This document shows positions 6,787 to 13,540 of a stretch of DNA of 38,026 nucleotides, one piece after another. Each line of letters begins with the position of its first letter. Position 1 is the first letter of the stretch. Made by a program: the position numbers and the translations under genes. This stretch comes from an uncultured Selenomonadales bacterium (GTDB taxonomy: Bacteria; Bacillota; Negativicutes; Selenomonadales; Selenomonadaceae). The notes below the pieces were generated by a model. The model was given only the letters and a program-made list of their open reading frames with translations, searched no databases and was not told the DNA's origin. The DNA lies in assembly GCA_900314765.1 (NCBI GenBank), contig OMWN01000050.1, positions 1 to 38,026 on the forward strand, given 5' to 3'.

Positions 6787-7467
6787 ATGAACAGGCGCGA
6801 ATTCTTGAAAATTGCCTGCGGCGGGGCGGCGACGCTGCTGCTCTCGGGCTGCGGACTGCTCGCCGTCGGCGACACAAAAAGCAAGGCAAGTGCAACAGAA
6901 AAGTCTACCAATATTGGAGGAAATGGCAAAATGAAAATCGTAGTCGTAACGGGAAGCCCCCACTCCGAGGAAGAGTCAACGTCAAAATACATCACGGTGC
7001 AGTTCATTAAGGGCGCCGAGGAGGCGGGCCACGAAGTATACAGGTTTGACGCGGCCAGCGCGGACATCCACCCGTGCCACGGCTGCGACAGCTGCCACAT
7101 GGATGGCCCATGCGTTTTCAAAGACGACATCGAGACGAAGCTCATGCCGAAAATGCTTGAGATGGACATGATCGTCCTCTCGACGCCGCTCTACTACTAC
7201 GGCATGTCGGCACAGCTAAAGACCATCGTCGACCGCTTCTACTCGCACACCGGCCGCCTCACCGGCAAAAAATCGATGCTCATCGCGACCGCGTACAACA
7301 GCGCCGACTGGACATTCGAGGCGCTGATGGCACACTACGACACACTCGTGCGATACATGAACTGGACGGACGTCGGCACCGTCCTCGGCTATGGCTGCGG
7401 CTCGCGTGAACTCGCCGAACGCTCCGAATTCGGGCCAATGGCGTACAATATAGGGAAAGGATTATAA
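6787..7467 (+). CDS. Tat/lipobox flavodoxin-like NAD(P)H-dependent oxidoreductase
   Basis: Flavodoxin-fold oxidoreductase of 226 residues with an export signal. The start at 6787 has AAAGGA at 8 nt. Residues 2-5 give the twin-arginine NRREF, followed by a hydrophobic stretch ending LLLSGC, a lipobox. The flavin domain begins near residue 49 (MKIVVVTGSPH, phosphate-binding loop with SxxS-type residues) and contains HPCHGCDSCHMDGPC, the cysteine pattern of iron-sulfur flavoprotein or NADPH-FMN reductase relatives, and STPLYYYGMSAQLK, a flavin-contact loop. A second ribosome site inside the gene could start a form lacking the signal. It probably works with the upstream DUF4405 protein. Substrate unknown. 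Confidence 0.85.
   Translation: MNRREFLKIACGGAATLLLSGCGLLAVGDTKSKASATEKSTNIGGNGKMKIVVVTGSPHSEEESTSKYITVQFIKGAEEAGHEVYRFDAASADIHPCHGCDSCHMDGPCVFKDDIETKLMPKMLEMDMIVLSTPLYYYGMSAQLKTIVDRFYSHTGRLTGKKSMLIATAYNSADWTFEALMAHYDTLVRYMNWTDVGTVLGYGCGSRELAERSEFGPMAYNIGKGL
6916..6933 (+). promoter_or_regulatory. Internal ribosome binding site and alternative start
   Basis: GGAGG at 6916-6920 lies 10 nt before an in-frame ATG at 6931. Starting there gives MKIVVVTGSPH..., a complete flavodoxin domain without the Tat/lipobox signal. This is a stronger site than that of the full-length form. Confidence 0.55.
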
Positions 7468-7474
7468 CTGAACA

Positions 7475-7514
7475 TAAAAAATCCGACTGCGAAAAAATCG
7501 TGGTCGGTTTTTTT
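7475..7514. terminator. Bidirectional intrinsic terminator
   Basis: AAAAAATCCGAC pairs with GTCGGTTTTTTT. It serves the flavoprotein gene on the plus strand and the TPR-SAP unit on the minus strand. Confidence 0.85.
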
Positions 7515-7525
7515 ATCTCTCTCAT

Positions 7526-7693
7526 CTATTCCCCGAAAACAAACCTCACAATACGCTCGCTTGCCTCTTTGGTGGCAACCTTTATGTTATCCTTTTTTTG
7601 AAACGGTTCTGCATCGTTCTTATATTTTCGACCCTAATATTTCGCAATCGAATCATCGTTGTCGATATAGCCTGTTTTGTCCTTGAGCCTCAT
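7526..7693 (-). pseudogene. Small reading frame interrupted by an in-frame amber codon
   Basis: Seven bases after the TPR-SAP stop codon an ATG (7693) opens a frame encoding MRLKDKTGYIDNDDSIAKY. It meets TAG at 7634-7636, then continues in the same frame for 35 more codons (GRKYKNDAEPFQ... to RFVFGE) before a second TAG at 7526-7528. A GGGGAAA ribosome-site-like stretch precedes the ATG by 10 nt. Both halves look like ordinary charged protein sequence, and a terminator follows at once. The simplest reading is a 54-residue gene with a nonsense mutation; a readthrough product or a sequencing error remains possible. The family is unknown. Confidence 0.45.
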
Positions 7694-7699
7694 CTTTAT

Positions 7700-9811
7700 C
7701 TATTTCCCCATCATGGCTTTTGCCTTTGCATGTGCCGATTTTTTCCAAATCTCACGCACTTCGTCTGCATCGAATTTATCACTGAAAATGTGGCCGAGTA
7801 TCATTTTAAATGTTTCCTTGTCACACAGACTAAACGGCAACCACGGCTCATCATAAAGCTGGTCAACCATACTTTCATCGTAATAATCTTTCAATGATTC
7901 GATGCCACGGATAAAAGGCTGATACAACATAAAGCTTCTATCGACCGTTTCCAATACCCCATCTTCAGGAAGAAGTAACATCATTCTATTTGGGAGAACA
8001 TTAAAGGGAAGCTCATCTTTACGATTGATGCCGCTCAAATCTATGCACAATGCCCTCAACAGCGATGAGAGCGCAGCCTTGTGGTATCCTTCCTCTTCAA
8101 GCAGCGTGTACATATCATAGTAATGGTATTTGCCGAAGAAAATTTTGTCACGACTAATTCTTTCGTTAAATATCTTCAAAACCGCATCATGAAAATTAAA
8201 TCCATCTTTTTTGTATCCATCAAGCGTCTGCCATTTAATATTCCAACTTGGATGCTTGTAAAGCCGAATATAATCATCATGCTCCCCAACAAATTTTTCT
8301 CCCTTATCTGAGAGCACGTAAATTTTATTTTTGAAATATCGATTCAATCTATTTTCACCGCAATTATCTATCAGCCGCTCAACAAGCTCAAACTTTTTTC
8401 CGCTGACGTGCAGCCCTTGGTCTTTTAAAATCTTTTTCAAATCGACAACCTTTAAATATCCCAATTTTTCTTTCATCGAAGCCTCGACAAAATATCCTTC
8501 TTTAATTAATTTTTTGTGAAATTCCCGAAACTTTTTTACTCCATATAAAAATATTAAATCGGATCGATATTTCTTTTCACTTCTCAAAACGGGAGACGGC
8601 TTGCGATACGTCCACAGAAATATCGTCTTGGCATAGTCGTTTCCCTCTGGTGAATGCTCTAGTTCGGGCGCACTATCAGACGGTGCTTCAGACGTATGAC
8701 TAATATTTATTTTTTGCTCCGTGTCCTCATTATTTTCCTGCTCATTTTTTATTCCACTCTCCGCTTGCAGCTTTTCCAATTTTTCGCGTATTTCATCACT
8801 TATTGTCAGCTCGTACGCAATCCCATAAAAATATATCGCCATATCATCGTTGTGATTTTCCGCGCATTTTTCGCCAAGGAGCATCGCTAAGCCCATGATT
8901 TCTCCATCTGGTATCACGGGAAAATCATATTTCTCGCTGCATTTTTTAATATTTACGTTGCTCAATTCAGTCGATTTTATCCCAGTCTTCGTTTGAATAT
9001 AAAACAATTCGTTTTGCGATTTTTCTTTTCCCTTGTCATCACCATAAATTAAACTCATTGTATAGCAGGCAATCGCCGCATCCCATTGCTCTTTTTCTAT
9101 GTAATAATATCCGAGATTGCGATAGCAGCGCGCAACCTGCACCGCACGAAAACTTATTTTAAATATTTCGAGCGTTAATTTTCGGTACTCATCCATGTCG
9201 CCCTGTTTTTTGAATATCTCCGCATATTCAAAGGCAATATCTGCCGACACAGGATTATATTTTTTCGCTCTCGTCAGCGCCAATTTTGCTTCCTCGAATT
9301 TTTTCATTTCAAACAAAACCGAGCCATAAAGAAAATAAAGCATATCGTACGGCTCGGGCAGCTCGCGCACTTCCTTCGCTGGCTTATTTATCATCGTGTA
9401 AATATAATACGCCATCGGCTCATCAAAATGATGATATTCCGAAACCGCATCATCCCTATATAATCCTGCCTGCTCAACCTCATACACCATATTGCCCAAT
9501 ATTTCTGCCGCCACATCAAACCTCTTTTTGTAAATATTGAACTCGGCTTCCTCGAGCGTTTCCTTCACGCTGAGCTGATGATTGTCTATTATTTTTTCAA
9601 ATTTCTTTTTCATCTCATAGGGCGTCAATTTATATATGATGCGCCAACACGCTCTATTTATTTCCGTCTCGTATTTATGCCCCTTGTACTCATCAATTTT
9701 ATCCAAGAGATACGGGATGTCCTCTTTATCATTCCCCGTCAATTTTGACGTAATCGACTCCATGATATTGTTGAAATTTTCATCCGACGTATTTTCTTCA
9801 TCATGCATCAT
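7700..9811 (-). CDS. TPR-SAP domain fusion protein
   Basis: Large soluble protein, 703 residues. The start is placed at the ATG at 9811, or the next codon at 9808, because AAGGAGG lies just upstream; the in-frame ATG at 9838 is before that site. The N-terminal half is built of helical TPR-like repeats (e.g. LYFLYGSVLFEMKKFEEAKLAL, CYRNLGYYYIEKEQWDAAIACY). After an acidic linker of about 50 residues comes a SAP-type helix-loop-helix, LKVVDLKKILKDQGLHVSGK, known from nucleic-acid-binding proteins. The C-terminal ~200 residues are not recognised. The gene is much more AT-rich than its neighbours, suggesting acquisition. The function may be scaffolding on DNA or RNA, but nothing in the context proves it. 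Confidence 0.8.
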   Translation of the reverse strand: MMHDEENTSDENFNNIMESITSKLTGNDKEDIPYLLDKIDEYKGHKYETEINRACWRIIYKLTPYEMKKKFEKIIDNHQLSVKETLEEAEFNIYKKRFDVAAEILGNMVYEVEQAGLYRDDAVSEYHHFDEPMAYYIYTMINKPAKEVRELPEPYDMLYFLYGSVLFEMKKFEEAKLALTRAKKYNPVSADIAFEYAEIFKKQGDMDEYRKLTLEIFKISFRAVQVARCYRNLGYYYIEKEQWDAAIACYTMSLIYGDDKGKEKSQNELFYIQTKTGIKSTELSNVNIKKCSEKYDFPVIPDGEIMGLAMLLGEKCAENHNDDMAIYFYGIAYELTISDEIREKLEKLQAESGIKNEQENNEDTEQKINISHTSEAPSDSAPELEHSPEGNDYAKTIFLWTYRKPSPVLRSEKKYRSDLIFLYGVKKFREFHKKLIKEGYFVEASMKEKLGYLKVVDLKKILKDQGLHVSGKKFELVERLIDNCGENRLNRYFKNKIYVLSDKGEKFVGEHDDYIRLYKHPSWNIKWQTLDGYKKDGFNFHDAVLKIFNERISRDKIFFGKYHYYDMYTLLEEEGYHKAALSSLLRALCIDLSGINRKDELPFNVLPNRMMLLLPEDGVLETVDRSFMLYQPFIRGIESLKDYYDESMVDQLYDEPWLPFSLCDKETFKMILGHIFSDKFDADEVREIWKKSAHAKAKAMMGK

Positions 9812-10074
9812 TTCTTCCTCCTTCTGAATTTTCACCATGAAAATTTCTCATTTATCATCATAATTTACGAACGCCGTTTTCGCTCGCTGCTCATTTGCTC
9901 ACTTTGCGAATTTGTTTTGCGTAATATAATAATTCGCCGTTTGCGCGAAAATTCCTGCAAAAATTTGAGAAATAATGTCGAGCCATTGATTTTTATGGAT
10001 TTTACAAAGAAGTGTCATCAACAAATCACTAACAAAATTTTGTCGATTTCTTTTTGTTAATTCATTGTCGCTTC

Positions 10075-10128
10075 TTGACAACTTCTCCTCGTTCCATTAT
10101 AATTCATATAATATAAGTATGAATTATA
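10075..10128 (+). promoter_or_regulatory. Promoter and operator dyad of the Rrf2 gene
   Basis: TTGACA (10075-10080) and TATAAT (10098-10103) are spaced by 17 bp. A perfect dyad, TATAATTCATA and TATGAATTATA separated by 9 bp (10098-10128), overlaps the -10 box and start region. This is what an autorepressor site would look like. Confidence 0.8.
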
Positions 10129-10156
10129 TGTTTACGATGCAAGAAAGGAGTTCATC

Positions 10157-10603
10157 ATGCGACTATCAGCCAAAGGAAAATACGCGCTCGCTGCGATGGA
10201 AGTGCTCGCGAGGCGCCACTCATCCGGCACGCCCGTCACCATACTCAGCATTGCCGAGCAGCTCGGCATATCGAAAATCTATCTTGAGCAGGTCTTCTCG
10301 CTGCTCAAAAGGAGCGGGCTCGTGAGCTCGATAAAAGGCTCGCAGGGCGGCTACCAGCTCACGCGAATGCCGCAGAGCATCACGGCGTACGATGTGCTCT
10401 CATCCATAGAGCTCGGACTCACCGAGGAGACGCAGGCCGCGACGGGCGGCGGCGTCCCCGTGCTCGACGAAGCATTGCGCGACACCGTGTTCACTCCGCT
10501 CGATGAAGCGATAAAAAAGGTGCTCTCCTCCATCACACTCGAGGACATCATCACAGCGACAGAAAAGCACCTCAAAGACGAGCAACTCATGTATTATATT
10601 TGA
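10157..10603 (+). CDS. Rrf2-family transcriptional regulator lacking cysteines
   Basis: Dimeric winged-helix regulator, 148 residues, normal family length. The start MRLSAKGKYALAAME is the family signature, followed by the HTH (ILSIAEQLGISKIYLEQVFSLLKRSGLV) and the wing (SIKGSQGGYQL). Iron-sulfur members such as IscR and NsrR have three cysteines in the later helices; this protein has none at all, so it cannot bind a cluster that way and is closer in kind to CymR-like or ligand-sensing members. The ribosome site is AAAGGAG. The operator dyad overlapping its promoter suggests autorepression. The next plus-strand gene lies beyond the terminator, so other targets are not shown. Confidence 0.9.
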   Translation: MRLSAKGKYALAAMEVLARRHSSGTPVTILSIAEQLGISKIYLEQVFSLLKRSGLVSSIKGSQGGYQLTRMPQSITAYDVLSSIELGLTEETQAATGGGVPVLDEALRDTVFTPLDEAIKKVLSSITLEDIITATEKHLKDEQLMYYI

Positions 10604-10682
10604 GCGATGATGAAATTGAAATCGCTCGGCATAGCTCAATATTTCTGTAAAAATTTGCGCCATTATATTTGCTGTAAAATGC

Positions 10683-10718
10683 AAACACCGCCAAGGCATC
10701 TACCCTGGCGGTGTTTTG
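10683..10718. terminator. Intrinsic terminator between convergent genes
   Basis: AAACACCGCCA pairs with TGGCGGTGTTT around about ten bases and is followed by T on the plus strand and preceded by A residues useful on the minus strand. Confidence 0.8.
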
Positions 10719-10735
10719 TTTGACTTCATAATGTC

Positions 10736-11155
10736 CTAGTTATCGTAATCATCATCATAATCATTGTAATCATCGTAATCTGATGAATCGTATTCGTCAT
10801 TTTCATAGTCATCATGCGTGATATAGGAGTCGTCGTCACATCTATCGTAATCGTAATTATAATCGATATTATCACTTATATAATCATCATGACAAATATA
10901 ATTCGTCGTTTCACTATGTATATTTGCATTGTCTGAGTGGCCGTGATGGCCCGCCATATAGCCAATGCCCGCGCCAATGGCAGCCGCACCGACAAGTGGT
11001 GCAATGTTATCATTTCCCTGTGCTGCTTTCTGCGTTTGCACACGATCATGCGTGCCGCTCATAATTGAAGCGCCAACTGAGCGCGACCTGCGCTCGCGTC
11101 TATAAAGCCAAAAGCATCCCACGCCTAACATTATCAAACACAAGCCGATGAACAT
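10736..11155 (-). CDS. Small membrane protein with Asp/Tyr-rich tail
   Basis: A 139-residue protein with one N-terminal membrane span (IGLCLIMLGVGCFWLY) followed by a basic patch (RRERRSRS). A glycine-zipper-like segment (LVGAAAIGAGIGYMAGHHGH) lies near residue 60. The last ~55 residues are a low-complexity tail of Asp, Tyr and Asn. GGGGAG precedes the start. The tail could bind metal ions or be an entropic, negatively charged domain. It resembles in plan the protein at 37205-37834, which has a zinc ribbon in place of the N-terminal span. No family recognised. Confidence 0.7.
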   Translation of the reverse strand: MFIGLCLIMLGVGCFWLYRRERRSRSVGASIMSGTHDRVQTQKAAQGNDNIAPLVGAAAIGAGIGYMAGHHGHSDNANIHSETTNYICHDDYISDNIDYNYDYDRCDDDSYITHDDYENDEYDSSDYDDYNDYDDDYDN

Positions 11156-11230
11156 CGCTATTCTCCCCTATCGATTACGTATATGAACATAACCAAAATT
11201 TCGCATAAAACGGAAATGCGACGATTTACT

Positions 11231-11851
11231 TCACGCTTGGTCAGAACGCCACGGTACAAAATCTGATGCTGGGTGCTTGCAAATCGGACAGACGAAGTCC
11301 GGCGGCAGTGTGTCGCCCTCGTAGATGTAACCGCACACGGTGCAGATGAATCCTGTCTTGACGCCCGTGGGCGCGGCTGGCTTCTTCTTTATGTTTTTCT
11401 GGTAGTAGCTATACGTCACGGACTCATCGGGCGACAACACCTCGCAGTCCGTCACGTCCGCGAGAAAAAGTGTATGCGTGCCGAGGTCGGTCGTGGATAT
11501 GACGTTCGCAGAGATGTAGGCATTCGTGTGCTCCGTGAGGTATATGAGGCCGTTCGCGCTGCGCTTAAACGTGATGCCCGCTGCCTTGTCAACGTCCCTG
11601 CCGCTCTGAAATCCCCAATGCTTGAACGTCTGAAACTCCGATTGCTCTGTCAGTATCGACACGTTGAATTTCTTCGTCTTCATGATCATATCGTGCGTCA
11701 GATTTTCCTTGTTGACCGCGACCGTGATGCGGTTCGGCTGGCTCGTGACCTGCGTCACTGTGTTCGTGATGCAGCCATTGTCGCGCTCGCCGTCCTTCGC
11801 CGTCAGCACATACAAGCCATACGAAATTTTGAACATCGCTTTGTTGTCCAT
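11231..11851 (-). CDS. hrb: High-molecular-weight rubredoxin (flavin reductase-rubredoxin fusion)
   Basis: Electron-transfer protein of anaerobes: an FMN-binding split-barrel flavin reductase domain (about 1-150, starting with FKISYGLYVLTAKDG) fused to a C-terminal rubredoxin (FICTVCGYIYEGD, FVCPICKHPASDF). In acetogens such Hrb proteins pass electrons from NADH to flavodiiron proteins that reduce oxygen or NO. The start at 11851 has GGAGGGG at 5 nt; an in-frame start at 11884 lies upstream of that site. It has 206 residues. No flavodiiron gene lies beside it; rubrerythrins elsewhere in the window are possible partners. Confidence 0.9.
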   Translation of the reverse strand: MDNKAMFKISYGLYVLTAKDGERDNGCITNTVTQVTSQPNRITVAVNKENLTHDMIMKTKKFNVSILTEQSEFQTFKHWGFQSGRDVDKAAGITFKRSANGLIYLTEHTNAYISANVISTTDLGTHTLFLADVTDCEVLSPDESVTYSYYQKNIKKKPAAPTGVKTGFICTVCGYIYEGDTLPPDFVCPICKHPASDFVPWRSDQA

Positions 11852-12047
11852 GATTTCCCCTCCAATTTTGGTGAACATAATCACGCCAAATGATTTACGC
11901 GAATGAAATTCCTCGCTTATTCGCTATTCTATCATCTAATATTTCGCGTCGCAATGGCGAATTTTTGCTCCGGCAAAAGCAGGATTTCCCACTGCCGTTG
12001 TCGAATATACATGTATGCCATTCAGATGAAATCGAGGAGGAATGAAC

Positions 12048-12575
12048 ATGAACGACATTATAAAAAGCATGGTCGAACGCAGGAGTTGCCGCAAATACAA
12101 GCCCGACATGGTGCCGCCGGACGTCATCGACGAAATCATAAAAGCGGGGCTCTACGCCGCGAGCGGGCACAACACGCAGGACTCCATCATCGTCGCCGTG
12201 ACGGACAAAGAGACGCGCGACAAGCTCGCCGAGGCGAACCGCAAAATCGGCGGCTGGAAGGAAGGCTTTGACCCGTTCTATGGCGCGCCTGTCGTGCTCA
12301 TCGTGCTCGGAAAAATCGACTGCCCAACGCACGTCTACAACGGCAGCCTCGTCATCGGCAACATGCTGCTCGCCGCGCACTCGCTCGGCGTCGGCTCTTG
12401 CTGGATTCACCGCGCGAAGCAGGAATTTGAGCAGGACGAATATAAGGCACTGCTCAAAAAACTTGGCATTGATGGCGAATACGAGGGCATCGGCCACTGC
12501 ATACTCGGCTACGCCGACGCGCCCAATCCGACACCTATTCCGAGAGAAGAAAATAGAGTATACTATATAAAATGA
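12048..12575 (+). CDS. Nitroreductase-family protein
   Basis: FMN-dependent oxidoreductase of the nitroreductase superfamily, 175 residues. The N terminus MNDIIKSMVERRSCRKYKPD is the family signature (S-R-R/K flavin phosphate contacts). YAASGHNTQ, NGSLVIGNMLLAAHSLGVGSCW and GHCILGYAD match the other FMN-contact blocks. The start was set at 12048, seven bases after GAGGAGG; the ATG at 12042 abuts the ribosome site. It is transcribed alone with its own terminator. The natural substrate (nitro compound, quinone or flavin) cannot be told. Confidence 0.9.
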   Translation: MNDIIKSMVERRSCRKYKPDMVPPDVIDEIIKAGLYAASGHNTQDSIIVAVTDKETRDKLAEANRKIGGWKEGFDPFYGAPVVLIVLGKIDCPTHVYNGSLVIGNMLLAAHSLGVGSCWIHRAKQEFEQDEYKALLKKLGIDGEYEGIGHCILGYADAPNPTPIPREENRVYYIK

Positions 12576-12616
12576 TAATATCGTAACATTATTTAAAAAA
12601 GAAATACCATATATGC

Positions 12617-12666
12617 AAAGGCCTCAGCCAATCACCATAAAATGTGTTGGCTGAGGCTTTTTGTTA
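12617..12666 (+). terminator. Intrinsic terminator of the nitroreductase gene
   Basis: AAAGGCCTCAGCCAA pairs with TTGGCTGAGGC and is followed by TTTTTG. Confidence 0.85.
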
Positions 12667-12802
12667 TTATGCAAATTCATATTCGTAACATATCATATGA
12701 AATAAACCTGTACCCGATGCGACAAAGTTGTGATGAAGTTGCGATTATGTTGCGATTTATCACGCGAAATTTTATGTGAAGAGATGGTAAACACTTTCAT
12801 GA

Positions 12803-12852
12803 AAAAATCTGCCTTCAAGCGATTTGATTCGCCTGCGGGCAGGATTTTTTAG
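12803..12852 (+). terminator. Second terminator-like hairpin in an empty intergenic region
   Basis: AAAAAATCTGCC pairs with GGGCAGGATTTTTT, with GCGA..TCGC inside. No gene lies between it and the nitroreductase terminator, so it may end a small RNA starting after 12670, or be left from a lost gene. The rest of 12667-12988 shows only repeated TTGCGAT motifs. Confidence 0.5.
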
Positions 12853-12988
12853 TATCTCACAAAAAATTCTTTTAAAAATAACAATTTACATTTAAAATAT
12901 GTCTGTGACTATTGATCGCGCTGTATGCATCGCATAAATTCATGCACAATTTGGATAAAACATTTTGTTCCGAGAGGAGAGTTAAATT

Positions 12989-13483
12989 ATGATAACAATG
13001 ATGAATATAAGACCATTGCGTGTGATGGTGGTCGCGATGATGATAGCAGTGAGCATTTTCACGCCGCTGCACGTGCTCGCGATGGAGTCGGATGATGAGT
13101 GGACGCTCATGGCGGATGGCAAGTATTTCGCCGTCTACTGCGATCTCGACGGGCTCGCGAGCGAGACGAACGAGTTCGGCAGCATCGTACTGCGCGAAAA
13201 ATGGGTGCCAAAAGGCGAGGAAATCGAAAGCATGCAGGAGCTTTTCTCCGCCTTCAACTTCCCCGCCTACGCCATTCGCACAAGCCGCGTCAATATCCTC
13301 ACGCAAAGCAGCAGCATCGAATCGTTCGAGATATACGGCACGCGTGAGCTCATCTGCCGCATCGACAGCGAGGCGCTCTTAGCGTTCAGGGCGTTCATCC
13401 CTGACGGCCTCACAGACGACGTGGCCGGCATCGTGAAGGACGCGCTCATCGATTACCTTAGAATGCAGGGGCTACCCCTCTGA
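12989..13483 (+). CDS. Secreted hypothetical protein
   Basis: Exported protein of 164 residues. A signal peptide (about residues 7-31, hydrophobic core VMVVAMMIAVSIFTPL, cleavage near VLA-ME) precedes a ~130-residue domain starting DEWTLMADGKYFAVYCDLDGL. This opening (W..., then a Tyr/Asp-containing strand) recalls the surface-adhesin-E-like fold found in many Negativicutes secreted proteins, but the match is weak. One pair of cysteines in the mature part could form a disulfide. The ribosome site is GAGAGGAG. It is convergent with the c-di-GMP gene with no obvious terminator between. Role unknown. Confidence 0.75.
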   Translation: MITMMNIRPLRVMVVAMMIAVSIFTPLHVLAMESDDEWTLMADGKYFAVYCDLDGLASETNEFGSIVLREKWVPKGEEIESMQELFSAFNFPAYAIRTSRVNILTQSSSIESFEIYGTRELICRIDSEALLAFRAFIPDGLTDDVAGIVKDALIDYLRMQGLPL

Positions 13484-13540
13484 GCCGCCCATCGCTGTTG
13501 CCACGCGCAAAAGCCGCAAACAAACACTCCACGCCTTGAC

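Noticed and set aside
9899-10081. 60-codon minus-strand frame with a hydrophobic end (LDIISQIFAGIFAQ...)
   Set aside because: Loosely recalls Fst/Ldr toxins, but only a TTG start, no ribosome site, and it would overlap the Rrf2 promoter. Bases 9840-10074 otherwise show nothing.
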